Assembly: GCF_900109665.1 (NCBI RefSeq)
Contig: NZ_FOAO01000029.1
Coordinates: 1-49,292, forward strand
Length of the DNA: 49,292 nt
Direction of reading: 5' to 3'
From: Blastococcus sp. DSM 46786
Lineage (GTDB): Bacteria; Actinomycetota; Actinomycetes; Mycobacteriales; Geodermatophilaceae
Shown here: piece after piece, positions 20,717 to 30,120 of the stretch
Position numbering within the stretch: position 1 is the first letter of the stretch
How the letters are laid out: each line of letters begins with the position of its first letter
Program-made: the position numbers and the translations under genes
The notes under the pieces: model-generated
Seen by the model: the letters and a program-made list of their open reading frames with translations, nothing else
What the model was told of the DNA's origin: nothing
Databases searched by the model: none

Positions 20717-22861
20717 GTGCCCGTGTCCACCCGTGCCTTCGACCTCCCCCCGCAGCTCGCCGCCAAGGCCGAACCCGCGCTGATCGCGGCCGATGAGCAG
20801 CACTTCACCCTGATCGCCGACAGCCTCGCGCGGTCGATCGCCGAGCTCACCGAGCGGCTGGCCGCCGAGCGCGCCGGACCCGGCGGCACCGGCCAGGCGG
20901 CGCTGGACCGCGACCTGGAGGTGCACCGGCTCGCCACCCGGCTGCGCACCCTGCGCCGGTTCGGCCTGGACCTGTGCCTGGGCCGCATCGTGCCTGCCGA
21001 CGGAGGGGAGCCGGTGCGCGTCGGGCGCCTGGGTCTCACCGACGGCGCCGGCCGCCGGCTGCTCGTCGACTGGCGGTCGCCGGCGGCGGAGCCGTTCTTC
21101 GCCGCGACCCACGCCGACCCGATGGGCCTGGTCAGCCGCCGCCGCTACCGCTGGACCCGCGGCCGGATCACCGACTACTGGGACGAGGTCTTCACGCCGG
21201 ACGGGCTCGAGGGGCACGCCGCCCTCGACGACCAGTCGGCCTTCCTCGCCAGCCTCGGCGGCAACCGGTCGGCCCGGATGCGCGACGTGCTCGGCACCAT
21301 CCAGGCCGACCAGGACGCAATCATCCGCGCCGGCTCGCGCGGGGCCCTCGTCGTCGACGGCGGGCCGGGCACCGGCAAGACCGTCGTCGCCCTGCACCGC
21401 GCCGCCTACCTGCTCTACTCCGACCCGCGCCTGGGGCACTGCGGGGGCGGCGTCCTGTTCGTCGGCCCGCACGAGCCCTACCTGGCCTACGTCGCCGACG
21501 TCCTGCCCGGCCTGGGGGAGGAGGGCGTGCGCACCTGCACGCTGCGCGACCTGGTGCCCGAGGGCGCCGGTGCGCTCCCCGAGGCCGACCCGGACGTGGC
21601 CCGGCTGAAGGCGTCGGTGGGGATGGTGGCGGCGATCGAGGCGGCCGTCCGGTTCTACGAGGAGCCGCCGGCCCGGGGGACGACGGTGACGACGCCGTGG
21701 GACGACGTCCGGCTGACCGCCGAGGACTGGGCCGAGGCGTTCGACGCCGCCGAGCCCGGTACCCCGCACAACGAGGCGCGCGAGCAGGTGTGGGAGACGC
21801 TGCTGGAGATCGTGGTCGATGCGCACGACGCCGACGTGGAGCCCGACCTGATCCGCGCCGCGGCGGGGCAGGACCGGGAGCTGCGGACGGCGTTCGACCG
21901 CGCCTGGCCGCTGCTCGACCCGGACGACCTCGTCGGCGACCTGTGGTCGGTGCCCGCCTACCTGCGGCGGTGCGCGCCGGGGCTCGCGCCCGACGAGGTG
22001 CGGCGGCTGCAGCGCAGCGACCCCCGGGCGTGGACGGTGGCCGACCTGCCGCTGCTGGACGCGGCGCGGATGCGGCTGGGCGACGCGGGGGCGGTGCGGC
22101 GCAGGCAGCGGGAGGCCGCCGTCGTGGCGCGGGAACGCGAGCGCATGTCCGCGGTGATCGACGAGCTGATCGCGGCCGACGACTCCGAGCTGCTGCTGAT
22201 GACCAGCCTGCGGCACGGCGACCTGCGCGACGCCCTCGTGGACCAGGACGCGCTGCCCGCGGTCGACGCCGACCCGCTGGCCGGGACGTTCGCGCACGTC
22301 GTCGTCGACGAGGCGCAGGAGCTCACCGACGCGGAGTGGCAGGTGCTGCTGCGCCGCTGCCCGTCGCGGAGCTTCACCGTGGTGGGCGACCGGGCGCAGG
22401 CACGGCGCGGCTTCCCCGAGCCGTGGGCCGAGCGGCTGCACCGGGTGGGGCTGACCGAGGTGCGGCAGATGTCGCTGACGGTGAACTACCGGACGCCGGC
22501 GGAGGTGGTGGCCGCGGCCGAGCCGGTGATCCGCGCGGTGCTGCCGGACGCCAACGTGCCGACGTCGGTCCGCAGCACGGGGGTGCCGGTGGCGCACGGC
22601 TCCGTCGCGGAGCTGGGCGCGGTCGTCGACGGCTGGCTGGCCGGGCACGCGGAGGGCATTGGCTGCGTGATCGGGGCGCCGTCGTTCGCGGAGCGGCCCC
22701 GCGTGCGGTCGCTGACTCCGTCGCTGGCCAAGGGGCTGGAGTTCGACCTCGTCGTCCTCGTGGATCCCGAGTCGTTCGGGGCGGGCGTCGGGGGAGCGGT
22801 GGACCGCTACGTGGCGATGACGCGGGCGACCCAGCAGCTCGTCGTCCTCACGAGCCGGTGA
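20717..22861 (+). CDS. helR: HelR-type RNA polymerase recycling ATPase (HelD family, UvrD-like)
   Basis: 714 residues from GTG 20717; GTG 20723 is also in frame. A helical N-terminal arm (~1-100) is followed by the family block LLVDWRSPAAEPFF. Walker A GGPGTGKT is at residues 215-222, a Walker B-like VVVDEAQELTDAEW near 529, VVGDRAQARRGF, the motif LTVNYRTP near 590, and VDRYVAMTRATQQLVVL at the end. HelD/HelR proteins insert into RNA polymerase and strip stalled or drug-bound complexes. The HelR branch protects polymerase from rifamycins. The rifamycin-associated element upstream supports the HelR assignment over a generic HelD. Confidence 0.9.
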   Translation: MPVSTRAFDLPPQLAAKAEPALIAADEQHFTLIADSLARSIAELTERLAAERAGPGGTGQAALDRDLEVHRLATRLRTLRRFGLDLCLGRIVPADGGEPVRVGRLGLTDGAGRRLLVDWRSPAAEPFFAATHADPMGLVSRRRYRWTRGRITDYWDEVFTPDGLEGHAALDDQSAFLASLGGNRSARMRDVLGTIQADQDAIIRAGSRGALVVDGGPGTGKTVVALHRAAYLLYSDPRLGHCGGGVLFVGPHEPYLAYVADVLPGLGEEGVRTCTLRDLVPEGAGALPEADPDVARLKASVGMVAAIEAAVRFYEEPPARGTTVTTPWDDVRLTAEDWAEAFDAAEPGTPHNEAREQVWETLLEIVVDAHDADVEPDLIRAAAGQDRELRTAFDRAWPLLDPDDLVGDLWSVPAYLRRCAPGLAPDEVRRLQRSDPRAWTVADLPLLDAARMRLGDAGAVRRRQREAAVVARERERMSAVIDELIAADDSELLLMTSLRHGDLRDALVDQDALPAVDADPLAGTFAHVVVDEAQELTDAEWQVLLRRCPSRSFTVVGDRAQARRGFPEPWAERLHRVGLTEVRQMSLTVNYRTPAEVVAAAEPVIRAVLPDANVPTSVRSTGVPVAHGSVAELGAVVDGWLAGHAEGIGCVIGAPSFAERPRVRSLTPSLAKGLEFDLVVLVDPESFGAGVGGAVDRYVAMTRATQQLVVLTSR

Positions 22862-22954
22862 GGTCTCAACCTTGGTGCGCAGCAAAGGCAGGTCCAGCCG
22901 CGCCACCGGACGTCCAGCCGCGTCAGGGCGCGACCAGACGTCCGGCGGAGCGGC

Positions 22955-23902
22955 TCAACCCTCGGGCGCCGCCGCCGGAGGCGGGGCCGCGGCCCGCCGC
23001 CGTGCCCGGCGAAGCGGCACCACGACCGCGACGGCGACCAGCGCGGCGAGCACGAGCCACGGCAGGACGACGCCGAGCACCACGACGGCCCCGCCCGCGA
23101 CCGCGACCAGGGACCGCCACCCGGTGGCGAGCCCGTCGAGGAAGCCGTCCGGCCCGCCGGCCGGGGCCACGCCGAAGGGCTCCAGGTGCACCCGGAGCGT
23201 CGACAGCTCCACCTGGTCGGCGAGGGTGGCCCGTCGGGACTGCAGCGATTCGAGCTCCTGCTGCCGCTGGGAGAGCGCCTGCTCCGCCTCCAGCAGCGCC
23301 TCGGTGGTGGCGGCGTCGTCCATGAGGGCGAGCAGCCGCGCCACCGAGGCCTGCAGCGCCGTGATGCGCGCGTCGAGGTCGACGACGGTGGCGGTCACGT
23401 CGGAGCGGGACACCGAGACACTGCTGACGTCGCCGAGCTCCTCCAGGTCGGCGAGGACGCCGGTCAGCTCGTCGGCCGGTACGCGGACGACGAGGTCGGC
23501 GACCACGCCCTCGGCCCCGTCCACGCCGGAGGTGGCCTGCACGGTGCGCTCGTCGACGCGCCCGCCGACGGACTCCACGAGCTCGCTGACCTGCTGGGCG
23601 CCCTCGGCCGGGTCGTCGACGGCCACCGAGGACGTGGCGGTGGTGACCACCTGCCGGTCGTCGGCGGCCTCATCGCTCCCCGGGACTGCCGCTTCGGGGG
23701 CTACCGCACCACCGCCGGTGGCACCGTCGGCGCTGCTCGACTCGCCGCCGGAGGAGCCCGTGCAGCCGACGAGCAGGGCGAGGATCAGCGCGGCCGGGAC
23801 GAAGCAGTGCTTCGCGGCGCGGGTGGGTCCATCGCCTGGTCGTCCGGCGCCGGTGCGCGATCGGGACGGCAGCCGGTCGGGCCGGGCGGGAACGGTGTCC
23901 AC
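22955..23902 (-). CDS. DUF4349 membrane lipoprotein, copy A
   Basis: 315 residues from GTG 23902, chosen because VDTVPARP aligns with the MDAVPARA start of copy B at 43087-43980. An upstream in-frame ATG at 23941 is possible. A lipobox (LILALLVGC) sits after a longer positively charged leader than in copy B. A Ser/Gly-rich linker, the DUF4349 region (SSVAVDDPAEGAQQVSELVE, a coiled coil around EALLEAEQALSQRQQELESL, VELSTLRVHLEPF) and a C-terminal membrane helix with a basic tail follow. Function unknown. It lies just outside the left edge of the tRNA-Gly island. Confidence 0.8.
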   Translation of the reverse strand: MDTVPARPDRLPSRSRTGAGRPGDGPTRAAKHCFVPAALILALLVGCTGSSGGESSSADGATGGGAVAPEAAVPGSDEAADDRQVVTTATSSVAVDDPAEGAQQVSELVESVGGRVDERTVQATSGVDGAEGVVADLVVRVPADELTGVLADLEELGDVSSVSVSRSDVTATVVDLDARITALQASVARLLALMDDAATTEALLEAEQALSQRQQELESLQSRRATLADQVELSTLRVHLEPFGVAPAGGPDGFLDGLATGWRSLVAVAGGAVVVLGVVLPWLVLAALVAVAVVVPLRRARRRAAAPPPAAAPEG

Positions 23903-23956
23903 GACTGGATGACGGCATTGACGAGCGTCCCGGTTCCGCACCGTGTCAGGCGATCA

Positions 23957-24000
23957 CTGGGGCGGGTGACCGGGATCGAACCGGCATGGCCAGCTCGGAA
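23957..24000 (-). repeat. Partial tRNA-Gly 3' half (candidate distal att site)
   Basis: Bases 23961-24000 match the 3' half of the tRNA-Gly(TCC) gene at 44364-44403 with one mismatch in 40, from the anticodon loop through the T arm and acceptor strand. CCA is also present (23957-23959 complement). The 5' half is absent, so this is not a functional tRNA. Such 3'-half copies are the usual distal attachment site of elements integrated in tRNA genes. Confidence 0.85.
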
Positions 24001-24131
24001 GACGGGCTGATGCCCGCCGTCTGTGTCGGTGAGCCGCTTGTTCTGGCCTCGATGCAGGCGGTCGCCGGCAGGACTGAGCGCACGCCGAGGGCGCCCATGC
24101 GCAGGCCGGTCTCCCGCTCGCCGGCGGACCA

Positions 24132-24153
24132 GCTGCCGACAGCATCGGCTCGT
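24132..24153. repeat. Second copy of the palindrome-containing 22-mer
   Basis: This 22-nt stretch is identical at 21 of 22 positions to 18423-18444 in the MFS leader and contains ccgacagcatcgg. The surrounding 24001-24236 shows no gene I can support; it may be degraded island-end sequence. Confidence 0.4.
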
Positions 24154-24236
24154 TGCTGGCCCTCTCCGACCGCGTGGGGGTGCTTGGTGTGCCCGGGTCG
24201 GCGGGCCTGCCATGCAGCGTCGCGCCGGCAGATGTC

Positions 24237-24284
24237 GTTCATATACATGGACAGGTTTCGGAACGAGTTCATATGTAGGGACAG
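24237..24284 (+). promoter_or_regulatory. Two operator-like direct repeats upstream of the oxidase gene
   Basis: GTTCATATACATGGACAG (24237-24254) and GTTCATATGTAGGGACAG (24267-24284) are 15/18 identical and exactly 30 bp apart, about three helical turns. They sit directly upstream of the -35 element. The first matches 14/18 with the palindrome in the iclR-kinase gap (31280-31297). They are likely binding sites of the IclR-family regulator encoded at 30378-31193. Confidence 0.6.
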
Positions 24285-24289
24285 AGTTC

Positions 24290-24319
24290 TTGACGCTGTA
24301 CGCGACACGCCCCTAGCGT
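24290..24319 (+). promoter_or_regulatory. Promoter of the secreted oxidase gene
   Basis: TTGACG (24290-24295), an 18-nt spacer and TAGCGT (24314-24319) form a good actinobacterial housekeeping promoter. It leaves a leader of roughly 55 nt before the ATG at 24380. Confidence 0.6.
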
Positions 24320-24379
24320 GCCCGCCCATAGAGGGGTCGGTCCTGACTGCCGGCTTCCTATCGAGCCCAGGGGACCTAA

Positions 24380-27300
24380 ATGACATCGACTCATGCATCC
24401 GTCCACCGACGCGCTGATGCGCCACTCCGCCGATCGTTCGCGCTTCTCCTGTCACTGGCGCTCGCGTTCGGGATGCTCGGCATCGCATCGGCGGCCAAGG
24501 CCGTCGCGGCGCCGGTGGACGGCGTGCTCAAGATCGTTCTCTTCTACAAGCCGAACTTCCACGCCTCCCACGTGCAGGCGCGCGAAGCCGTCCGTCAGCT
24601 GGCCGCCGAGGTCGGCGCCTCGTCCGGTCAGACGGTGGAGATCCAGGAGACCGACGACGCCGGTGCCTTCACCGACGCGAACCTCGCGGACAAGGACGCG
24701 GTGGTCTTCGCGCAGACCGGGGGCATCCTCTTCGACGACGCGCAGCGCGCGGCCCTCGAGACCTTCATCCGCGGCGGTGGCGGCTACATGGGGCTGCACT
24801 ACGCCGGGTGGTCGGTCGGCCAGACCGAGCACGACGTCAATCCCTTCTACGCCCGCCTCGTCGGGGCCGTCTCCGAGGGTCACCCCGAGAACCCGGCGGT
24901 CCGACCGGGTCGGGTCGTCGTGAAGGACCCGACGCACCCGCTCACGCAGAGCCTCCCTTCGGAGTTCACCCGCAGCGACGAGTGGTACGACTGGGTGGTC
25001 AACCCGGCGCCGAACGTCCGCACCCTGCTCGAGGCCGACGAGGCGTCCTACGCCACCGACGCCAGTGGCGGTCGTCAGGGCACGTCCCACCCGATCACGT
25101 GGTGCCAGGAGATCGACGCGGGACGGTCCTGGTACACGGCCATGGGTCACGAGGGCACGGCCTACGCCGAGCCGGTCATGCTCCAGCAGATGCGCCACGG
25201 CCTGGCGTACGCAGCCGGTGTCGTCGCCGCGGACTGCTCCCCGCCGGTCAAGGAGGAGGTCGGCGCCTGGAGCGGCGTCACGCCCTGGCCGCTGGTGCCG
25301 ATCAACGTGGCCCTGACGTCCGACGGGCGCGTGCAGTCCTTCGGCAGCGTGTCGACCGGCTGCACCGACGGGAACCCCTACGACTGGACCGGCAACAGCT
25401 GCGTCGCGCAGGGCGGCCAGTTCGAGATCGACGTCTGGGACCCCGCGACCCCGCGCACGCTGGCGAACCTCCGCGACGGGGTGATCCCCAACACCACCTA
25501 CACCGACCTGTTCTGCGCCATGCAGGTGCAGGACCCGCACCGCCACTCGACCATGACCGTCGGCGGTGACGACACCCTCGGCGACTTCAACGACCCGGTG
25601 AACGGCGCCGTCGGCGTCACCAGCTACTCCACGAACAACGGGCTGCAGACCGAGGCCCCGATGAACTACCCGCGCTGGTACCCGACGGGCACGACGATGC
25701 CGAACGGCGACATCGTCGTGCAGGGCGGCAGCGTGCGCGGCGTCGCCGGCCCCGGCGTGCACACCCCCGAGATCCGCACCGCCGACGAGGGTTCCGGCTG
25801 GCGCCCGCTCACCGGCGCGACCAGCTCGGTCGCCTACGGCGACGGCGGCGCCGACCACGCGGGCCAGGACGAGAACCGCTGGTGGTACCCGCGGGCCTTC
25901 GTGGCGCCGGGCAACGGCAACCTGTTCAACATCAGCGGCACCCAGATGTTCGAGCTCGACCCGAGCAGTGACGGCACCCTGACGCTGCGCGGCACGCTGC
26001 CGGCGTCCGTCGCCAGCCAGGGCGACCTCGGCAACCCGGTCGGCGCGACCTCCACCGCCACCATGTACCGGCCCGGCAAGATCCTCCAGGTCGGTGGCGG
26101 CTGGTGGGCCAACGGCGGCGGCCCCGACGGCGCGCGCGCCGGCTTCACCGTCGACATCGCCGGAGCCGGCGGCACGGCCGCCCCGGTCATCGCCCCGACC
26201 GAGCCGATGCGCTACCAGCGCCACTGGGCGACCTCGACCGTCCTGCCCGACGGGGACGTGCTGGTCACCGGCGGCGGCCGGGAGAACAACGGCCGCGACG
26301 ACGTCGTGACCAACCCGGAGATCTGGGACCCGGAGACCGGGAAGTGGACGACCGTCGACGTGCCGCACGAGCACGCCCGGCTCTACCACTCCACCGCGCT
26401 CCTGCTGCCCGACGGGCGCGTGATGCTCGGTGGCGGCGGCACCCCCGGTCCGCGGAACTACACCGACGTCGAGTACTACTCGCCGGCCTACCTCTTCGAC
26501 GGCGACGCCCCGGCTGTCCGCCCGGAGATCCTCGAGGCGCCGGAGAGCATCGGCTACGACGGGACGTTCGACATCACCACGTCCGGTGACGTCTCCCGCG
26601 TCACCCTGGTGCGCAACGGGTCGGTGACCCACGGGTTCAACAACGACCAGAACTTCCAGGACCTGGAGTTCACGCAGGGCGGTTCCGGCGCGGTCACCAT
26701 CACGGCCCCGCAGGACGGCACGTACGCGCCTCCCGGTGCCTACATGCTGTTCGTCTTCGACGCCGACGGGACGCCCTCGGTCGCCTCGATCGTGACGATC
26801 GACCCCACCGTCCCGATGGACACGCGGACGCCGCAGGTCGTCGACCAGTTCGAGTACCCGCGGGTGCCCGCCGAGTGGCGGAGCGCCACCCCGCCGACCG
26901 TGGTGGACGTCGCGCCGGGCGCCGGCCGGCTGTCCCCGTGGGAGATCGTCGCCCCGGTGCAGCTGGTGCGGGCCACGGCGCCGAGCAACGGTGGTCTCGG
27001 CCACGTCGGCTACCACCTGGCCCTGGGCCCGGACGGCACCATCGAGCGCCGGATCTCCGGTCTCGACGTCGGCCGGGAGTATCGGCTCTCGCTGCGCTAC
27101 GCCCGCGACAGCCGGTCGGCTGCCGGTGACGGGGACGCGACGGCGCGGGTCGCCGTCGGGTCGCTGGACGCCACGGTCACCGCGACCGCGGCGGGCAACC
27201 CGTCGCAGAGCGGCCGGGAGGTCACCTTCGGCACGTACGTCGGGACCTTCACGGCGACGGCCCGGTCGGAGATGCTCACCCTCGCCGGACCGGGTTCCGG

Positions 27301-29842
27301 TGCCGGCATGGTGGTCGACGACCTCGTGATCATCAGTGCCGAGCCCGGCACCGGTGACGTGCCCGTGCAGTACTCGTTCGAGGAGGGTGCCGGCACCACG
27401 GCGGCCAACACCGGTGGCGACGCGTCCGTCGGCTCGGCGATCCTCACCGGCGACACCGCGTGGTCCGAGGAGGGCGTCTACGGCACGGCCCTCGACCTGC
27501 CGGGTGGCGATCGCGCCAACGCGGTGGACCTGCCGGACGACCTGCTCCGAGGTGCGGCCGACTTCTCCACGTCGTTCTGGGTCCGTCCCGACGAGCCGCG
27601 CACGAACTGGACCGGGCTGTTCCACATCGGCAACGGGACCGACGGCTTCTTCCAGATCCAGACCGGCACCCAGGCCGACGGCCCGACCGGGCTGGCGGCC
27701 ACCTTCAAGGCGCCCGGTGCCGATCTGCAGGAGCGGGTCTACGCCAGTCCGGCCACGGACCTGGTGCTCGGCCAGTGGAACCACGTCGCCTTCACGCGGA
27801 GCGGTTCGACCGGCACGCTGTACCTCAACGGTGTCGAGATCGCCGGCCGCGACGACCTGACGATCGACATGGCCGACATCGGCGCGACGGCCGACAACTG
27901 GCTCGGCCGCAACGGGTTCCCGGACGCGGCGCTGGACGGGCTCATGGACGAGGTCCGGCTCTACCGGTCCGCGCTCTCCGCAACCGACGTGGCCGCGCTG
28001 CACGCCGAGGGTTCGGCGCTGCGGACGACCACGGCGGTCTCGGTCGCCCCGGCGTCGCCCTCACCCTTCGGTGAGCCGCTGACGGTGTCGGCCGAGGTCC
28101 AGGGCCAGGACGGCCAGCCGGCCGAGGGCCGTGCCGAGCTCTGGATCGACGGGGTGCGCAACGGGGGCGCGGTGGCGCTGAGCGCCGGGACGGTCTCGTT
28201 CCCCGAGGTCGCGCTGTCCCCGGGTGACCACGGGATCGAGGTCCGGTACCTGGCCGCGGAGGGCTGGCGCGACTCCACGGGGTCGGTGACCCACGCCGTG
28301 GAGCGTCCGCCGGTGGGCGAGGGCGTCCCCGTCCACTACACCTTCGACGAGGGCGCGGGCACCGAGGCCGGCAACTCCGGCACCGACCCGTCGATCGGGC
28401 CGGCGGTGCTCTCCGGCGACACCTCCTGGACCCCGGATGGCCAGTTCGGTACCGCGGTGTCGCTGCCCGGTGGCGACTCGGCGACCCCGCACTTCGTCGA
28501 CCTGCCGGACAACATCTCGGCGGGCATGGACACCGAGTTCACCATGTCCCTGTGGATCCGGCCGGACGCGCTGCCCAACTGGGTGCCGCACGTGCAGATC
28601 GGCAGCAGTACGGACAAGTTCTTCCTGCTGCAGTCCTCCACGCAGGCGAACGGGGCCACCGGCTTCGCCGCCACGTTCAAGAAGGCCGGCGTGCCGGCCC
28701 AGGAGCGGCTCGTCCTCGGTGCGGGCAACGACCTGCCCCTGAACGAGTGGACGCACGTGGTGTTCACCCAGCGCGGCTCGACCGGGAAGATCTACTTCGA
28801 CGGGGAGCTGCAGGCCACGCGGACCGACTTCACCATCGACATCGGTGACATCGGGGCCGGGGGCACGACGGCCAACTTCATCGGCAACACCAGCTGGGGT
28901 GACCCGCACCTCGACGGCGTCGTCGACGACTTCCGGATGTACGGCTACGAGCTCACGGCCGAGCAGGTCCAGGAGCTCTTCCAGCCGCCGGACACCCCGA
29001 ACACCGCCCCGGTCGGCGTCTCCGACGCCTACACCACCGAGGAGGGTGTGGCCCTGACCGTTCCGGCACCCGGTGTGCTCGCCAACGACACCGACGCCGA
29101 CGGCGACGCACTGACGGCGATCGACGTCACGCAGCCGGTCAACGGCACGGTGACGGTGGAGGCGGACGGGTCGTTCGCCTACACCCCCGACGCCGGGTTC
29201 AGCGGCAAGGACCTCTTCACGTACGCGGCCAGCGACGGTCAGGCCGGCTCCGCACCCGTGCGGGTCAGCCTCTCCGTCGAGCGGGCTGCGCCGCCGGCGG
29301 TCACCCAGACCGTCGCCACGGCCGAGACGTTCACCTACGGCCAGCCGGGCACGGTCGTCGCGACCGTGAACCCGGGGACGGCCGAAGGGGTGATCGCCGT
29401 GCGGGAGGGGACGACGGTCATCGGGACGGCGACCCTGTCGGCGGGACAGGCCACGGTCACGCTGCCGGCGAAGTCATTGCCCCCGGGGTCGCACCTGCTG
29501 AGCGTCCGTTACGTGGGCGACGAGGACCACGCCCCCTCGGTGACGTACCTGTCGGTCGAGGTGGAGAAGGTCACCCCGACCATGACGGTGGGGGCGCCGG
29601 TGAAGAACAAGAAGAACACGACCGTCACGGTGTCCCTCACGGCCCCCGACGACATCCCGGTCACCGGGGAGGTCGACGTCACGGCCACGGGTGGCACGAC
29701 GGTCACCGGAACTCTGAAGGACGGTTCGGTGGTCGTGACGCTGCCGAAGCGGACCAAGAACTCCGGGACGATGACCGTGGTCTACCGGGGTAGCGACCTG
29801 GCCGCCTCGGTGCGGCAGACGGTCAGCTACAAGGTCGGCTAG
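24380..29842 (+). CDS. Giant secreted ThuA / copper-radical oxidase / LamG protein
   Basis: 1820 residues with an Ala-rich signal peptide (cleavage near residue 44). Order: ThuA-like domain (~48-285: VLKIVLFYKPNFHASH, GGGGYMGLHYAG); galactose oxidase/GlxA-like kelch propeller (~300-700) with DUF1929 cap (~700-810); galactose-binding-like domain (~820-985); LamG (~994-1212); Ig-like (~1216-1310); LamG (~1316-1537); cadherin-like domain (~1541-1634); two Ig-like domains to the end. Copper-radical residues are all present: C379 (DLFCAMQ), Y434 (RWYPT), W474, Y669-H670 (RLYHSTALLLPDG) and H751 (VTHGFNNDQ). It should oxidise a primary alcohol or carbohydrate hydroxyl to aldehyde with release of hydrogen peroxide. 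LamG domains suggest glycan binding. No sorting motif is seen, so it is probably released or non-covalently held. Confidence 0.88.
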   Translation: MTSTHASVHRRADAPLRRSFALLLSLALAFGMLGIASAAKAVAAPVDGVLKIVLFYKPNFHASHVQAREAVRQLAAEVGASSGQTVEIQETDDAGAFTDANLADKDAVVFAQTGGILFDDAQRAALETFIRGGGGYMGLHYAGWSVGQTEHDVNPFYARLVGAVSEGHPENPAVRPGRVVVKDPTHPLTQSLPSEFTRSDEWYDWVVNPAPNVRTLLEADEASYATDASGGRQGTSHPITWCQEIDAGRSWYTAMGHEGTAYAEPVMLQQMRHGLAYAAGVVAADCSPPVKEEVGAWSGVTPWPLVPINVALTSDGRVQSFGSVSTGCTDGNPYDWTGNSCVAQGGQFEIDVWDPATPRTLANLRDGVIPNTTYTDLFCAMQVQDPHRHSTMTVGGDDTLGDFNDPVNGAVGVTSYSTNNGLQTEAPMNYPRWYPTGTTMPNGDIVVQGGSVRGVAGPGVHTPEIRTADEGSGWRPLTGATSSVAYGDGGADHAGQDENRWWYPRAFVAPGNGNLFNISGTQMFELDPSSDGTLTLRGTLPASVASQGDLGNPVGATSTATMYRPGKILQVGGGWWANGGGPDGARAGFTVDIAGAGGTAAPVIAPTEPMRYQRHWATSTVLPDGDVLVTGGGRENNGRDDVVTNPEIWDPETGKWTTVDVPHEHARLYHSTALLLPDGRVMLGGGGTPGPRNYTDVEYYSPAYLFDGDAPAVRPEILEAPESIGYDGTFDITTSGDVSRVTLVRNGSVTHGFNNDQNFQDLEFTQGGSGAVTITAPQDGTYAPPGAYMLFVFDADGTPSVASIVTIDPTVPMDTRTPQVVDQFEYPRVPAEWRSATPPTVVDVAPGAGRLSPWEIVAPVQLVRATAPSNGGLGHVGYHLALGPDGTIERRISGLDVGREYRLSLRYARDSRSAAGDGDATARVAVGSLDATVTATAAGNPSQSGREVTFGTYVGTFTATARSEMLTLAGPGSGAGMVVDDLVIISAEPGTGDVPVQYSFEEGAGTTAANTGGDASVGSAILTGDTAWSEEGVYGTALDLPGGDRANAVDLPDDLLRGAADFSTSFWVRPDEPRTNWTGLFHIGNGTDGFFQIQTGTQADGPTGLAATFKAPGADLQERVYASPATDLVLGQWNHVAFTRSGSTGTLYLNGVEIAGRDDLTIDMADIGATADNWLGRNGFPDAALDGLMDEVRLYRSALSATDVAALHAEGSALRTTTAVSVAPASPSPFGEPLTVSAEVQGQDGQPAEGRAELWIDGVRNGGAVALSAGTVSFPEVALSPGDHGIEVRYLAAEGWRDSTGSVTHAVERPPVGEGVPVHYTFDEGAGTEAGNSGTDPSIGPAVLSGDTSWTPDGQFGTAVSLPGGDSATPHFVDLPDNISAGMDTEFTMSLWIRPDALPNWVPHVQIGSSTDKFFLLQSSTQANGATGFAATFKKAGVPAQERLVLGAGNDLPLNEWTHVVFTQRGSTGKIYFDGELQATRTDFTIDIGDIGAGGTTANFIGNTSWGDPHLDGVVDDFRMYGYELTAEQVQELFQPPDTPNTAPVGVSDAYTTEEGVALTVPAPGVLANDTDADGDALTAIDVTQPVNGTVTVEADGSFAYTPDAGFSGKDLFTYAASDGQAGSAPVRVSLSVERAAPPAVTQTVATAETFTYGQPGTVVATVNPGTAEGVIAVREGTTVIGTATLSAGQATVTLPAKSLPPGSHLLSVRYVGDEDHAPSVTYLSVEVEKVTPTMTVGAPVKNKKNTTVTVSLTAPDDIPVTGEVDVTATGGTTVTGTLKDGSVVVTLPKRTKNSGTMTVVYRGSDLAASVRQTVSYKVG

Positions 29843-29854
29843 GCCCAGAGCACC

Positions 29855-29888
29855 CACGGGGTCCGGAGGACAGCCTCCGGGCCCCGTG
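29855..29888 (+). terminator. Terminator after the oxidase gene
   Basis: Stem of 15 bp (29855-29869 with 29874-29888, one G-T wobble) and a 4-nt loop, 13 nt after the stop codon. Confidence 0.8.
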
Positions 29889-29949
29889 GTGTCCCTCCGG
29901 CCGGTCTGCCCGGACCGGGCGCGATCGGCCGGACCAGGCCGTCGGGACG

Positions 29950-30016
29950 CCGGATGACACGTCGACGCCCCTGCCGCAGCTTCGGCAGGGGCGTCGACGT
30001 GCTCGCTGTCATCCGG
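29950..30016. terminator. Very large hairpin between convergent genes
   Basis: A perfect 18-bp stem (29959-29976 with 29983-30000, loop cagctt) sits inside a further inverted pair (ccggatgaca 29950-29959 with tgtcatccgg 30007-30016), separated on the right by a 6-nt bulge. The fold is nearly symmetrical and can terminate either strand. Confidence 0.75.
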
Positions 30017-30069
30017 CCCCTCGCGGCCGCCGGTGTGCCGCTACCGGCGCCGGGCCGAGACGAGACGAA

Positions 30070-30096
30070 GCCGGCCGGGCACTGGGCCCGGCCGGC
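30070..30096 (-). terminator. Terminator after the tautomerase gene
   Basis: A perfect 11-bp stem, gccggccgggc (30070-30080) with gcccggccggc (30086-30096), and a 5-nt loop. It is 24 nt beyond the tautomerase stop on the minus strand. Confidence 0.75.
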
Positions 30097-30120
30097 TGGG
30101 GGACTGCTCGAGAAGTGCGG

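Noticed and set aside
19808..22906. 1032-residue minus-strand frame across the antiporter and helR genes
   Set aside because: Antisense shadow; no motif, no ribosome-binding site, and both sense genes are well supported.
23957..24040. Second complete tRNA gene
   Set aside because: Only the 3' half matches; upstream bases do not form an anticodon stem, D arm or 5' acceptor strand.
24452..28003. 1183-residue frame antisense to the oxidase gene
   Set aside because: Low-complexity Arg/Gly/Val composition and no recognisable motif; the sense frame has a signal peptide and clear domains.
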